57,530 bases of DNA from Eubacterium barkeri (GCF_900107125.1 NZ_FNOU01000019.1:4849-62378); one strand, 5' to 3'. Numbered from the stretch's first letter, positions 34,318 through 43,902 are shown. Made by a program: numbers and translations. The notes: generated by a model not told the origin, from the letters alone.

Positions 34318-34325
34318 TCCAAATT

Positions 34326-36731
34326 TTAAAGAATAACCGATGCGTAATCGTCTTTCTCGACCTTCGGCTTATTGAAGGTGAGGTCAAAGCTGATATCGTA
34401 CTGGGGAAACTCAATGCCCAAGGCGGTTTTGAGCACATCCTCCACCGTCTGCGCAAAGACAAATTCCAGATCATTTCGGACCTCTTCTGGAATATCCTCA
34501 AGGTCCCGTTTGTTTTCCAGGGGCAACATAACCCGTTTAATACCACTTCTATGGGCCGCAATCACCTTTTCCCGAATCCCACCCACAGGAAGGACCTGGC
34601 CGGTTAAGGTAATCTCCCCGGTCATGGACAGTTTGCTGTCCACAGGAATCCCCGTTACCAGAGAAGCCAATGCCGTAGTCATAGTCACACCAGCACTGGG
34701 GCCATCCTTTGGAGTCGCCCCCGCAGGGACATGGATATGGGTATCGTAGGAAAAGAAATCAAACCCCCGTTTCTTTTCGCCCAGGCGTGAGCGAATGAGG
34801 CTCATGGCAATGGTCGCACTTTCTTTCATAACATCCCCCAACTGGCCGGTGAGGGTCACTTTACCATTTCCGGGCATCAGAGTCGCCTCGGTAAAGAGGA
34901 TTTCACCCCCGACGGATGTCCAGGCCATTCCTGTGACCACTCCAGGGGCATTCTCTTCCCCGGCTCGTTCGTGCCTTCTCGTTTTGTTTCCCAAATAATC
35001 GTGGAGGTTTTCCGGGGTGATTGTCACCTGATCCAGCTTCCCGGTAACAATACGTTCCGTGGTCGCCCGGGCAATCTTAGCCAGTTGCTTTGTCAGACCC
35101 CGGACACCGGACTCAGCAGTAAAATCCTCAATGGTCTGCATCATGGCTTCTTCATTGACAGATAATTGCTCTGGTGTCAGTCCATGGTCCGTTAAAACCC
35201 TGGGCAGCAGGTGATCGACGGCAATATGGTATTTTTCCTGATTAGTGTAAGAGGACAGCTCGATAATCTCTGCCCGGTCCAAAAGGGGTGTGGGAATGGT
35301 GCTTAAATCATTGGCTGTCGCAATGAAAAATACATCAGACAAATCGTAGGGCACCTCCAGATAATGATCGGCAAAGGTGTTGTTCTGTTCAGGATCCAAT
35401 ACTTCCAAAAGGGCCGCCGATGGATCACCTTGGTTGCCGATGCCCAGCTTATCAATTTCATCCAGAATAAAAACCGGATTCATGGTCCCGCAACCAGCGA
35501 TGCCTTTGATAATTCGACCTGCCATTGCTCCAATATAGGTCCGGCGATGCCCACGAATTTCAGATTCATCCCGGACGCCGCCAAGGCTGGCTCGGATATA
35601 CTCCCGATCCAGGGCCTCTGCAATGCTCTTACCCAGACTGGTTTTACCGGTACCCGGAGGACCCACTAGAAGGACGATGGAGCCTTGTTTATCTTTTTTA
35701 AGCTTCATGACCGCTAAATGCTCGATAATTCGCTTTTTAACCTCATCGATGCCATAATGGTGGGCATCCAGGACTTCCCGGGCCTTTTCAATGTCAATTT
35801 CTTTGATTTCAGAATGCCAGGGCATCTCTAAAAGCAAATCCAAATAATTCATGATGACATTGACCTCGGCACTTCCCGGGGGAGAGGATTCCAGCTTTTT
35901 AAGCTCCTTCAGGGCAACCTTCCGGACATTTTCGGGCATATCAGAGCCATCAATCCGCTTTCGGTAATCCTCATCCTCTTCGTAGGGGCCGCCCATATCC
36001 TCAGCGCCCATTTCCCCCAGTTCAATCTGGATATTCTTCATCTGTTCCCGAAGCATGGCTTCCCGGTAAGCACGGTCCTTATTCTTGGCGTATTTCTTAC
36101 TAATTTCCAGCTGCAGATGCACAGAGTCCTTTTCTTTAATGACAAAGTCAATGAAGCGCAGAGCCCGATCCCGCTGGGAATCCAGCTCCAGCAGCTCCTG
36201 CTTCTGGGCAATGGGGATCCCCATCATCGGCACCGTATAACCAATGAGCTGCTGGACCGATTCCACCTCAGAAAGAAGCTTCAGGAAATAATCTGCTCCC
36301 CTGAAATTCCGACCGATATCTCCCATAAGATGCTTAATGTAGGCGGTCATTTCCTTCTCTTCCTCAACGGTTAGATCCGGGAAATCCGGCTGCTCCACAT
36401 AATCCGCCGTTAAGCCAGACTCAGTATGATCAATATGGATGACATGCCCCCTTCTCAGGGTATTGATTTCAATGATGTACCCATTTTCAGATTTCTCAAT
36501 ATTATCGAAGCGCAGAAGTACCCCCACGCGGTGGAAATCCTCATCCGTTAACAAATCATAATCGTTATATCGCCGGGTTGTCACACCCATAGCCAAAGTA
36601 TTCTGATCTAATATATATTTTTTAATATTGTTGCCAATGACATCATTGACAAAGATCCGGTTTTGTATCCCCGGGAAAATCACCGTTTCAGTGATGGGGA
36701 TGACCGGAGCATTCTTTAATTCCATCGTCAT
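34326..36731 (-). CDS. lon: ATP-dependent protease La
   Basis: Cytoplasmic AAA+ protease that removes damaged and regulatory proteins. The 801 residues have the N-terminal LON substrate domain, Walker A GPPGTGKTS (357-365), Walker B VFILDEIDKL, and a C-terminal protease domain with catalytic Ser679 in PKDGPSAG and Lys722 in GGIREKV. This is the Ser-Lys dyad, at the same numbers as in E. coli. GGAGG lies seven bases upstream of the ATG. The start overlaps the marR stop in an ATGA, so the two are translationally coupled and share the marR promoter. Confidence 0.97.
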   Translation of the reverse strand: MTMELKNAPVIPITETVIFPGIQNRIFVNDVIGNNIKKYILDQNTLAMGVTTRRYNDYDLLTDEDFHRVGVLLRFDNIEKSENGYIIEINTLRRGHVIHIDHTESGLTADYVEQPDFPDLTVEEEKEMTAYIKHLMGDIGRNFRGADYFLKLLSEVESVQQLIGYTVPMMGIPIAQKQELLELDSQRDRALRFIDFVIKEKDSVHLQLEISKKYAKNKDRAYREAMLREQMKNIQIELGEMGAEDMGGPYEEDEDYRKRIDGSDMPENVRKVALKELKKLESSPPGSAEVNVIMNYLDLLLEMPWHSEIKEIDIEKAREVLDAHHYGIDEVKKRIIEHLAVMKLKKDKQGSIVLLVGPPGTGKTSLGKSIAEALDREYIRASLGGVRDESEIRGHRRTYIGAMAGRIIKGIAGCGTMNPVFILDEIDKLGIGNQGDPSAALLEVLDPEQNNTFADHYLEVPYDLSDVFFIATANDLSTIPTPLLDRAEIIELSSYTNQEKYHIAVDHLLPRVLTDHGLTPEQLSVNEEAMMQTIEDFTAESGVRGLTKQLAKIARATTERIVTGKLDQVTITPENLHDYLGNKTRRHERAGEENAPGVVTGMAWTSVGGEILFTEATLMPGNGKVTLTGQLGDVMKESATIAMSLIRSRLGEKKRGFDFFSYDTHIHVPAGATPKDGPSAGVTMTTALASLVTGIPVDSKLSMTGEITLTGQVLPVGGIREKVIAAHRSGIKRVMLPLENKRDLEDIPEEVRNDLEFVFAQTVEDVLKTALGIEFPQYDISFDLTFNKPKVEKDDYASVIL

Positions 36732-37168
36732 TTTTCCACCTCCGTGTAAATCGATAGTTTGTTGAGCAGTCCAATCAGCTGTTTAACTTCTTCTTCGGTC
36801 AAGCTGTTTTCAATATGCTCCACCAGCCGCAGATACTGCATTTCCTCTGCCCGGGCAATGCGCTTGCCCTTCGGCGTTAATCGAATGTAACAGACCCGAC
36901 GGTCCGTATCCGACCGCTGCTTTACCACGCAATCCCAAGAAATAAATTTGTTGACCATCTCCGTTACTGTCGGCTTGGAATTATCCGTATATTGGGCCAA
37001 ATCACTACAGGTCAAAGCATCGTACCCGTCAATAATGCGTAAGTAATACACCTGTCGCGGCGTTAAATCGCCCTCCTTATATTCAGGTAAGGTGGCATTT
37101 GCACATTGATTTTCCAATTCAAGCAGCTTGAGATATGCTCTAAAGAGTTCTTGTTTTCTACATGACAT
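36728..37168 (-). CDS. MarR-family transcriptional regulator
   Basis: A 146-residue winged-helix repressor: LTPRQVYYLRIIDG, the recognition region SDLAQYTDNSKPTVTEMVNKF, and the wing KQRSDTDRRVCYIRLTPKG, followed by the dimer helices. Its promoter has an inverted repeat over the start site, so it probably represses itself and lon. Cys3 near the N-terminus and two further cysteines could take part in redox sensing, but this is speculative. The effector is unknown. Confidence 0.92.
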   Translation of the reverse strand: MSCRKQELFRAYLKLLELENQCANATLPEYKEGDLTPRQVYYLRIIDGYDALTCSDLAQYTDNSKPTVTEMVNKFISWDCVVKQRSDTDRRVCYIRLTPKGKRIARAEEMQYLRLVEHIENSLTEEEVKQLIGLLNKLSIYTEVEK

Positions 37169-37183
37169 CGCTCTATCCTCAAA

Positions 37184-37212
37184 TTAATTAGTTAGTATTT
37201 CCCTAACTTAAT
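37184..37212. promoter_or_regulatory. Likely operator of the marR-lon operon
   Basis: Imperfect palindrome ATTAGTTAG-tatttcc-CTAACTTAAT (core GTTAG/CTAAC) at and just downstream of the transcription start. Size and A/T richness fit MarR-family sites. Confidence 0.6.
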
Positions 37213-37215
37213 AGG

Positions 37216-37244
37216 AGTATACCAATGGATTTTTTTCTTGTCAA
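37216..37244 (-). promoter_or_regulatory. Promoter of marR-lon
   Basis: Minus-strand TTGACA (perfect), 17 bases, TATACT: the strongest-looking promoter in the window. Confidence 0.85.
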
Positions 37245-37313
37245 GTTTTTCACGATGTTTTTTACATTTGTTAAGCTTTCTAAAGGAAGGTGCTCCGACG
37301 TTTTTCTAAAATT

Positions 37314-37342
37314 TTTACATCCCTTCTGTTTTCTGATATAAT
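37314..37342 (+). promoter_or_regulatory. Promoter of the 5'-nucleotidase gene
   Basis: TTTACA, 17 bases, perfect TATAAT on the plus strand, 31 bases before the ATG. Confidence 0.75.
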
Positions 37343-37372
37343 ATTAATAATAAAAAAACTAAGGAGAACCCC

Positions 37373-39292
37373 ATGAAACGACGCTGGCCTATTTTTCTTC
37401 TGACCATTCTTTTGCTGTTCTTTTCTGTGCCCACCGCCGCTTACGCAGAGGATAGCAATCAGGACATCCGTGTCTTATTCACCCACGATCTACATTCCAA
37501 CATCCTCCCCTATGAAACGCTGGATAACCAGAGTAATGTAACCACTATGGGGGGATACGCCCGCCTGGCAACGCTGATCAAACAAAACCGCAACGACAGT
37601 ACCCTCCTGGTGGATGCCGGAGACTATTCCATGGGTACACTGTTCAACAGCCTTTACCGTACTCAAGCCCCAGACCTTACCCTTCTGGGCCAGTTGGGCT
37701 ACGATGCCACTACCCTGGGAAACCACGAATTCGATTACGGCACAGAGGCTCTAAAATCCGATTTATTGGCTGCTGCTAAATCCAATCCCCACCCCACCCT
37801 CCTGGCTTCCAATCTGGTGTTTGGGGAAGACGACGACTCAAAATCGATCCAGCAGGCCTTTGAAACCTACGGCAGTCTGAAAACAAAGATCATCACAAAA
37901 AATGGTATAAAGATTGGTGTATTTGGCTTAATGGGTAAAGATGCCCAATCCTTTACCGCTGACTACGCTCCCTTATCCTTTGCTGATGTTACCGATACAG
38001 CAAAATCTTGTGTGGAGGATCTCAAATCCCAGGGTGCCCAGATCATTATCTGTCTTTCCCACAGCGGAACAGAAGAAGACATTAAAAATTCTGAGGATCA
38101 GCAATTAGCCAAGGCCGTCCCCGATATTGACGTCATCGTCAGTGGGCATACCCATACCACGCTGGAATCCCCCATTACCGAAGGCAGCACCACCATTGTC
38201 AGTGCAGGCTGGCGGGGGCAGAACCTCGGGGTTTTGGATTTAACCCTCAAAGCCGATGGCAGTACCACAGTAAAGGATTATGCTCTAAAGGCCAGCACCA
38301 ACAGCATTCCCCAGGATGAAGCCATCAAAAAATTTGCAGAAACCTACAAGGCCAGTGTCCAAACCAATTTTCTGACACCCCTTGGCATGCAGTACGATGG
38401 TGTCCTGGCTATATCGAATATTAATTTCGACCGCAGTGAGGATGCACTGCAAAATTTTGGAAATAACAATATTGGAGATATTGTCACCGATTCCCAACTT
38501 TATTATGCCAAACAAAATGGGATAGATGCCACCATTGCGGTTACCTGCGCCGGACTCATTCGAGACACCATTTATAAGGGGGATTTAACCACCTCACAGG
38601 TCTTTAACATCCAGTCCCTGGGTGAAAGCGCCGATGGCAGCATGGGCTATCCTCTGGTTGATTTTTATCTCTATGGATCAGAAATCAAAACCCTCTGTCA
38701 ATTGGATCCAGCCTTTTCCAAAATGATTCCGGACATTCAGCTTTCCCTTTCAGGATTGCGCTATACTTATAATGATAGCCGTCTCCCCATGGATAAGGTG
38801 ATTTCCGTGGATGTCCAGGATAGTCAAGGAAACTGGTCCCCCATTGTGGATGATAAGCTCTACCATATGACCTGCAGTAAATACCTGGCCGATATGACCG
38901 GACTGGTTACGGACATGACCAAGGGCCTTGTCACACTGACCCCAAGGGATGCCAATGGAAACACTAATACGGATACAGCAGCCTTTATAAGTAAAACGAA
39001 AGAGGGCAAAGATGCCAAGGCCTGGATTGCCCTGGCAAGTTATGCAGGCTCCTTTGCTAAAAATGAATCTGGCATCAGCGTTATTCCAGCCCAGTATAAC
39101 AATGCCCGGGATACCAAAACGGCAGTTTCCAATTCCATGACGACATTTTTTGAAAATCCGTCTATTTATGCTCTGGCCCTCTATGGCATCATTTTGGGGA
39201 TTGTCCTCATTGTGATCGTCATTATCCTCGTAATCCGTCACCACAAAAAGGGCGGTCGCCGGAATAAAAAACGTTTGAGCGATAAGCTATAA
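37373..39292 (+). CDS. Surface-anchored 5'-nucleotidase / cyclic phosphodiesterase (UshA-like)
   Basis: A 639-residue exported metallophosphoesterase. A signal peptide (about 1-25, cleavage near TAAYA-ED) is followed by the catalytic domain with metal motifs FTHDLHSN (about 36), DAGDYSMG (about 82), TLGNHEFDYG (about 115), CLSHSG and VSGHTHTTL (about 258). The 5'-nucleotidase C-terminal substrate domain follows (about 330-560). A C-terminal transmembrane helix (IYALALYGIILGIVLIVIVI) and a Lys/Arg-rich tail replace the usual LPXTG anchor. It would hydrolyse extracellular nucleotides for uptake of nucleosides and phosphate. The start has AAGGAG upstream. Confidence 0.92.
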   Translation: MKRRWPIFLLTILLLFFSVPTAAYAEDSNQDIRVLFTHDLHSNILPYETLDNQSNVTTMGGYARLATLIKQNRNDSTLLVDAGDYSMGTLFNSLYRTQAPDLTLLGQLGYDATTLGNHEFDYGTEALKSDLLAAAKSNPHPTLLASNLVFGEDDDSKSIQQAFETYGSLKTKIITKNGIKIGVFGLMGKDAQSFTADYAPLSFADVTDTAKSCVEDLKSQGAQIIICLSHSGTEEDIKNSEDQQLAKAVPDIDVIVSGHTHTTLESPITEGSTTIVSAGWRGQNLGVLDLTLKADGSTTVKDYALKASTNSIPQDEAIKKFAETYKASVQTNFLTPLGMQYDGVLAISNINFDRSEDALQNFGNNNIGDIVTDSQLYYAKQNGIDATIAVTCAGLIRDTIYKGDLTTSQVFNIQSLGESADGSMGYPLVDFYLYGSEIKTLCQLDPAFSKMIPDIQLSLSGLRYTYNDSRLPMDKVISVDVQDSQGNWSPIVDDKLYHMTCSKYLADMTGLVTDMTKGLVTLTPRDANGNTNTDTAAFISKTKEGKDAKAWIALASYAGSFAKNESGISVIPAQYNNARDTKTAVSNSMTTFFENPSIYALALYGIILGIVLIVIVIILVIRHHKKGGRRNKKRLSDKL

Positions 39293-39296
39293 ATAC

Positions 39297-39340
39297 AAAA
39301 ATAGCAAGGCACCAGATGATGGTCTGCCTTGCTATTTTTT
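39297..39340. terminator. Bidirectional terminator between nucleotidase and hydA
   Basis: Thirteen-base stem AAATAGCAAGGCA / TGCCTTGCTATTT with a thirteen-base loop. T-runs on the plus strand and A-rich sequence on the other side serve both convergent genes. Confidence 0.88.
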
Positions 39341-39368
39341 CGTTACTTACTCTTCATCCTTCTTTTGA

Positions 39369-41117
39369 TTATTTGATACGCGGTTTTGCACTATAGCTGG
39401 TGTGAAGGAGTTTATGCGACTTATGCCCACCGGGTTCACCCAGGTATTCTTCGTACAATTTTATAATCGCTGGATTCTGGTGAGATTTCCGATAGGTTTT
39501 GGCTTCGTCCTCATTGTACAATGCCTTGGCTCGTTCCACACGGATATCCTTTTCCATACGGACCTTGGAGGATACAATGGGCTGTCCCCCACCGTTGACA
39601 CAACCCCCGGGGCATCCCATGAATTCGATAAAATGATAATCATCAAATTCGCCGCGCTTTAAGGCATCCATCACCTGACGGATATTAGCACCACCATGGG
39701 CAACCGCGATTTTCACCGTTAAATCCGGAGTAACCGCCACATCGGCTGTTTTAACGCCCTCAACGCCGCGTACAGCTTCGTAGTCTATTTCCTGGATATC
39801 TTTATCATTTAAGATATCCGCAACCGTTCGAACAGCAGCTTCCATTACACCGCCAGTAGCGCCAAAGATAACGGCAGCACCAGTGTATTCACCGTAGTAT
39901 GGATCAAAGTCTTCATCGGGAAGGGCCAGGAAGTCAATTCGAGCTTCCTTAATCATCCGGGCCAGCTCCCTGGTTGTAATGGAAATATCCACATCCTGGC
40001 GACCGTCAACACTTAGCTCTTCCCGTTGGGATTCAAACTTTTTAGCGGTACAAGGCATCACAGACACAACGACGATATCGTCTGGATTAATGCCATTCAT
40101 TTCAGCGAAATGGCTTTTGACAAGAGCCCCCGTCATATTCTGGGGAGATTTACAGCTGGATAAATGGTCGAGCATTTCGGGATAGTAGGTTTCAATCAGC
40201 TTGATCCATCCCGGTGAACAGGAGGTAATCATGGGCAGCACGCCCCCCTTGGTCACACGGTTGATTAACTCGGTGCCTTCCTCCATAATGGTGACATCCG
40301 CTCCAAAATCCGTATCAAAGATATGGTCAAAGCCGAGGCGACGCAAAGAGGCTGCCAGCTTACCCGTTACATTTGTCCCCATGGGTAGTCCAAACTCCTC
40401 ACCCAAAGCTGCACGGACGGCTGGTGCCGATTCTACGACCACGATTTTCTGTGGATCTTCAATGGCATCCCATACCTTTTGGATATCACTTTTTTCCTTC
40501 AGGGCTCCCACTGGGCAATTAACAATACATTGGCCACAGTTTATACAGCCAACTTCAGCAATGGATTTATCAAACACTGGGCGAATATGGGTATTAAACC
40601 CACGGCCAGCAGGTCCTAAAACACCAACACCCTGAATGCTGCGGCACACCGCCACACAGCGCTTGCATAAAATACACTTGGTTTCATCCCGAACGATGGA
40701 AGTTGATAAATCGTCAATCCACTCTCCGGATTTTTCTCCCTCAAAGGGAATACTGGTGACACCCAAGTCTACGGAAAGCTTTTGGAGTTCACAGTTTTCA
40801 CTGCGGACACAGCTGGTGCATTCCCGGTTATGGTTGGATAAAATAAGTTCCAGATTAACCCGGCGGGCTTTTCGAACCTTTTCTGTATTGGTCAGAACTT
40901 CAATTCCTTCGGCAACGGGGTAGACACAGGAAGCCTGGAGGGCCCGGGCCCCTTTAATTTCCACCAGACACATCCGGCAAGCCCCGATTTCATTGACATC
41001 CTTCAGGTAGCATAAAGTCGGAATATCGATGCCCTGCATTTTCGCCGCTTCAAGCACCGTGGTCCCTTCCGGGACAGTGACGTCGCGACCATTAATTTTA
41101 AATGTTACATCTTTCAT
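39369..41117 (-). CDS. hydA: [FeFe] hydrogenase catalytic subunit, NAD-linked bifurcating type
   Basis: Catalytic subunit of a soluble multimeric hydrogenase. In the HydABC type it uses NADH and reduced ferredoxin together to make H2, or the reverse. The 582 residues show an N-terminal [2Fe-2S] domain (CYLKDVNEIGACRMC), a His-ligated cluster (HNRECTSCVRSENC), two [4Fe-4S] clusters (CILCKRCVAVC, CINCGQCIVNC), and the H-cluster motifs TSCSPGW (about 300), MPCTAKKFE and FMGCPGGCVNGGGQP. The second L1 position is Ser where many hydrogenases have Cys. AGGAGG precedes the start. Maturation genes hydEFG are not in the window. Confidence 0.95.
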   Translation of the reverse strand: MKDVTFKINGRDVTVPEGTTVLEAAKMQGIDIPTLCYLKDVNEIGACRMCLVEIKGARALQASCVYPVAEGIEVLTNTEKVRKARRVNLELILSNHNRECTSCVRSENCELQKLSVDLGVTSIPFEGEKSGEWIDDLSTSIVRDETKCILCKRCVAVCRSIQGVGVLGPAGRGFNTHIRPVFDKSIAEVGCINCGQCIVNCPVGALKEKSDIQKVWDAIEDPQKIVVVESAPAVRAALGEEFGLPMGTNVTGKLAASLRRLGFDHIFDTDFGADVTIMEEGTELINRVTKGGVLPMITSCSPGWIKLIETYYPEMLDHLSSCKSPQNMTGALVKSHFAEMNGINPDDIVVVSVMPCTAKKFESQREELSVDGRQDVDISITTRELARMIKEARIDFLALPDEDFDPYYGEYTGAAVIFGATGGVMEAAVRTVADILNDKDIQEIDYEAVRGVEGVKTADVAVTPDLTVKIAVAHGGANIRQVMDALKRGEFDDYHFIEFMGCPGGCVNGGGQPIVSSKVRMEKDIRVERAKALYNEDEAKTYRKSHQNPAIIKLYEEYLGEPGGHKSHKLLHTSYSAKPRIK

Positions 41118-41131
41118 TTCCACAACCTCCT

Positions 41132-42931
41132 TTATGCTTTCGTAATGGCGCCGAAGGGACAAGCCTCGATACAGGTCCCACATTTAATACAGGCTGTTAT
41201 ATCAATACTATGGGGCTTTTTCTTTTCGCCAGTGATGCAACTTGCCGGACATTTCTTCGCACAAATGCCACAGCCCTTACATTTATCTTCGATAATCGTG
41301 TAGTTAAGGAGCTTTTTACACACACCTGCCGGACAGCGTTTTTCCTTAATATGCGCTTCGTATTCGTCGCGGAAATATTTGATGGTTGATAAAACAGGAT
41401 TCGGAGCGGTCTGGCCCAGGCCACATAATGCGGAAGCTTTAATGCCTTCTGCCAGCTCTTCCAGACGTTCGATATCACCTTCCTGGCCTTCCCCATTACA
41501 AATGCGTTCAAGGATTTCCAGCATCCGCTTGGTTCCAATACGGCAGGGTGGACATTTCCCACAGGATTCGTCCTGGGTAAAATCCAGGAAGAAACGGGCT
41601 ACATCGACCATACAGTTATCCTCATCCATAACGATCAGTCCCCCGGAGCCCATCATCGAACCGATGGCAATGAGGTTGTCATAATCAATGGGGGTATCCA
41701 GCTTGGATACCGGGATACAGCCACCAGAGGGGCCACCGGTCTGCGCCGCCTTAAAGGCCTTGCCGTTGGGGATGCCTCCACCGATTTCATAAATGATTTC
41801 CCGCATGGTAGTCCCCATGGGAATTTCCAAAAGACCCGTATTATTAATCTTACCACCCAAGGCAAAAACCTTGGTTCCCTTAGATTTTTCAGTCCCTAAA
41901 GAAGCAAACCACTCGGCACCCTCGTTGATAATCGTCGGGATATTCGCATAGGTCTCTACATTATTGAGCACTGTGGGACGTTCAAAAAGGCCCTTATTCG
42001 CTGGGAATGGTGGGCGGGGACGCGGTTCGCCACGCTTCCCTTCAACCGAATTCATCAATGCCGTTTCTTCACCACAGACAAAGGCACCAGCCCCTAAACG
42101 GATATCTAAATCAAAGGAAAAATCGGTATCGAAAATATTTTCCCCAAGGAGACCATAATCCCTTGCCTGATCAATGGCAATCTGCAGCCGTTTAACAGCA
42201 ATAGGGTATTCTGCCCGGACATAAACATAGCCCATCTGTGCCCCGATGGCGTAGCCTGCGATGGCCATGGCTTCAATGAGGCGATGGGGGTCTCCCTCGA
42301 GGATTGAACGGTCCATAAAGGCTCCGGGATCCCCTTCATCAGCATTACAAGCCACGTATTTCACACCATCTGGTGATTCAGCATTTTTGGCGAATTGCCA
42401 TTTGAGGCCCGTGGGGAATCCACCACCACCTCGACCACGTAACCCTGAATCTTTAATACAATCAATAACCCCTTGTGGTGTCATCTTAAGCAGGGCTTTT
42501 TCCAACGCCGTATAGCCATCAAAGGCAACATATTCATCAATATCTTCAGGATTAATCACCCCACAATTGGCCAGGGCAACACGCATCTGCTTTTTATAAA
42601 AGCCCAGCTCATTAATGGAGCGTGCGTGGCGGCCATCTGTTGATTCAGTATACTCCAGGCGTTCCAAGGGCCGCCCTTTAACCAGATGCTCTTCAACAAG
42701 CTCTGCAATATCACTCACTTCTACCCGGCTGTAAAAAGTACCTTCCGGGTAAATAATGACCACTGGGCCCAGCTCACACAGACCAAAGCACCCAGTCACT
42801 GTAATATCAACTTCATCCAACAAATCATGTTTCTTTAATTCCTTTTCAAATTCCTTGGTCAGTAATGCAGAACCAGATGAAGTACAGCCAGTTCCACCAC
42901 AAAGTAGAATTTGAGAACGTTTATATGCCAT
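41132..42931 (-). CDS. hydB: NADH-binding hydrogenase subunit HydB (NuoF-like)
   Basis: The 599 residues combine an N-terminal thioredoxin-like [2Fe-2S] domain (CGGTGC...CFGLCELGPVV), a NuoF core with the FMN/NADH site (GRGGGGFPTGLKW near 170, NADEGDPGAFMDR, GAGAYxCGEETAL-like GAGAFVCGEETAL) and the SCGKCPPCRIGT cluster motif (about 455). A C-terminal pair of [4Fe-4S] motifs follows (CKGCGICAKKC, CIKCGTCIEAC). It passes electrons between NAD(H), FMN and the hydrogenase chain, and is thought to be the bifurcating centre. AGGAGG precedes the ATG. It lies 14 bases upstream of hydA. Confidence 0.95.
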   Translation of the reverse strand: MAYKRSQILLCGGTGCTSSGSALLTKEFEKELKKHDLLDEVDITVTGCFGLCELGPVVIIYPEGTFYSRVEVSDIAELVEEHLVKGRPLERLEYTESTDGRHARSINELGFYKKQMRVALANCGVINPEDIDEYVAFDGYTALEKALLKMTPQGVIDCIKDSGLRGRGGGGFPTGLKWQFAKNAESPDGVKYVACNADEGDPGAFMDRSILEGDPHRLIEAMAIAGYAIGAQMGYVYVRAEYPIAVKRLQIAIDQARDYGLLGENIFDTDFSFDLDIRLGAGAFVCGEETALMNSVEGKRGEPRPRPPFPANKGLFERPTVLNNVETYANIPTIINEGAEWFASLGTEKSKGTKVFALGGKINNTGLLEIPMGTTMREIIYEIGGGIPNGKAFKAAQTGGPSGGCIPVSKLDTPIDYDNLIAIGSMMGSGGLIVMDEDNCMVDVARFFLDFTQDESCGKCPPCRIGTKRMLEILERICNGEGQEGDIERLEELAEGIKASALCGLGQTAPNPVLSTIKYFRDEYEAHIKEKRCPAGVCKKLLNYTIIEDKCKGCGICAKKCPASCITGEKKKPHSIDITACIKCGTCIEACPFGAITKA

Positions 42932-42942
42932 TGAGCTCCTCC

Positions 42943-43341
42943 TTAGGCCTTTGCGACGGGATCGATGACCTTCCCATCAACCACAGTCATGGTGTACTTT
43001 TCAACAACTTCCCCGTTTTTAAGATGTTTTTCTACAATCTCAGCAACCTTTTCAGGACTCATCTTAACATAGGTGGTCTTTTCCCCTTGGGGATCAAATA
43101 CTTCCACAATAGGCTCTAAACGGCACACACCGATGCAGCCCGTTTGAGCGATGGTTACCTCACTCAGTCCTTCTGATTCTACAGCCTCCATCAGTTTAAC
43201 CATAACCGGACGGGCTCCGGCAGCAATACCACAGGTAGCCATACCAACGACCACACGATAGCCGTTTCGGCCCTTTCGTAAATTAATTTCTTCGAGTTTT
43301 TTGCTTCTGATTGCTTTAAGCTCTTCTAGCGACTTTTTCAT
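42943..43341 (-). CDS. Thioredoxin-like [2Fe-2S] ferredoxin in the hydrogenase operon
   Basis: A 132-residue protein with an N-terminal helix and the fold of NuoE/HydC C-terminal domains: VVVGMATCGIAAGARPV and AQTGCIGVCRLEPIVEVF give four cysteine positions in a C...C...CxxxC arrangement. It probably carries one [2Fe-2S] cluster and works as an electron carrier or accessory subunit. The ATG at 43341 follows the previous stop by one base, with GAGGAG upstream. A gene of this kind between hydC and hydB is known in bifurcating hydrogenase operons of acetogens (called hydD there, from memory). Confidence 0.82.
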   Translation of the reverse strand: MKKSLEELKAIRSKKLEEINLRKGRNGYRVVVGMATCGIAAGARPVMVKLMEAVESEGLSEVTIAQTGCIGVCRLEPIVEVFDPQGEKTTYVKMSPEKVAEIVEKHLKNGEVVEKYTMTVVDGKVIDPVAKA

Positions 43342-43342
43342 A

Positions 43343-43891
43343 TTACTCCTCCATGATTTCCTCAAGTTCCTCGGCAACGTATCCCCGTATCCAGCCCAGC
43401 ACTTCAGGATCCGTCAGCAGGTCTTCTGCTTCCAGAATAGCCTTAATCTGACGCGTGTCGAATTCAAATGTTCTTCCATTATAATGATGACTATATAAAA
43501 GCTCTGCCTGGTTAAAGGATAAAAGCATGGTCACAACAGTATCCGCCATATTCCCCAGAGGGGCCCGGTCGATATGACTGCGTTTAAAAACAGCCTCTAC
43601 CGTCGTCCCCACCCCTTCCTCTGAACGAATGGTAAACCATCCGTCACAACCTTCCGCCGCCGCTTTAAATAGGGGCAGGCCCAAGCCGACCTTTCGAGTC
43701 GTTCGGGAGGTAACAAAGGGATTGGTAATGTCTGCTAATCGATCCTTTGGTATGCCACATCCATCATCTGAAATGGTAATGGATAATAAATCCTCCAGGG
43801 TATCCTCCACAATACATAGCTCCACCAAAGTGGCCCCAGCGCGGATGGAATTCTGGGTAATATCCAATATGTGTAAGGACAATTCCTTCAT
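43343..43891 (-). CDS. HATPase-domain protein in the hydrogenase operon
   Basis: A 182-residue GHKL ATPase without histidine-containing dimer domain or membrane segment. The N-box HILDITQNSIRAGA (about 8-21), G1 SDDGCGIPKDRL (about 41) and G2 RKVGLGLPLFKAAAEGCDG (about 66) are intact. It ends in an acidic tail (EELEEIMEE). It resembles stand-alone sensor-kinase-like or anti-sigma ATPases. Placement between hydC and the [2Fe-2S] gene is conserved in hydrogenase operons. It may phosphorylate or gate a subunit, but no function is proven. Confidence 0.8.
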   Translation of the reverse strand: MKELSLHILDITQNSIRAGATLVELCIVEDTLEDLLSITISDDGCGIPKDRLADITNPFVTSRTTRKVGLGLPLFKAAAEGCDGWFTIRSEEGVGTTVEAVFKRSHIDRAPLGNMADTVVTMLLSFNQAELLYSHHYNGRTFEFDTRQIKAILEAEDLLTDPEVLGWIRGYVAEELEEIMEE

Positions 43892-43902
43892 TGGTCCTTA
43901 TC

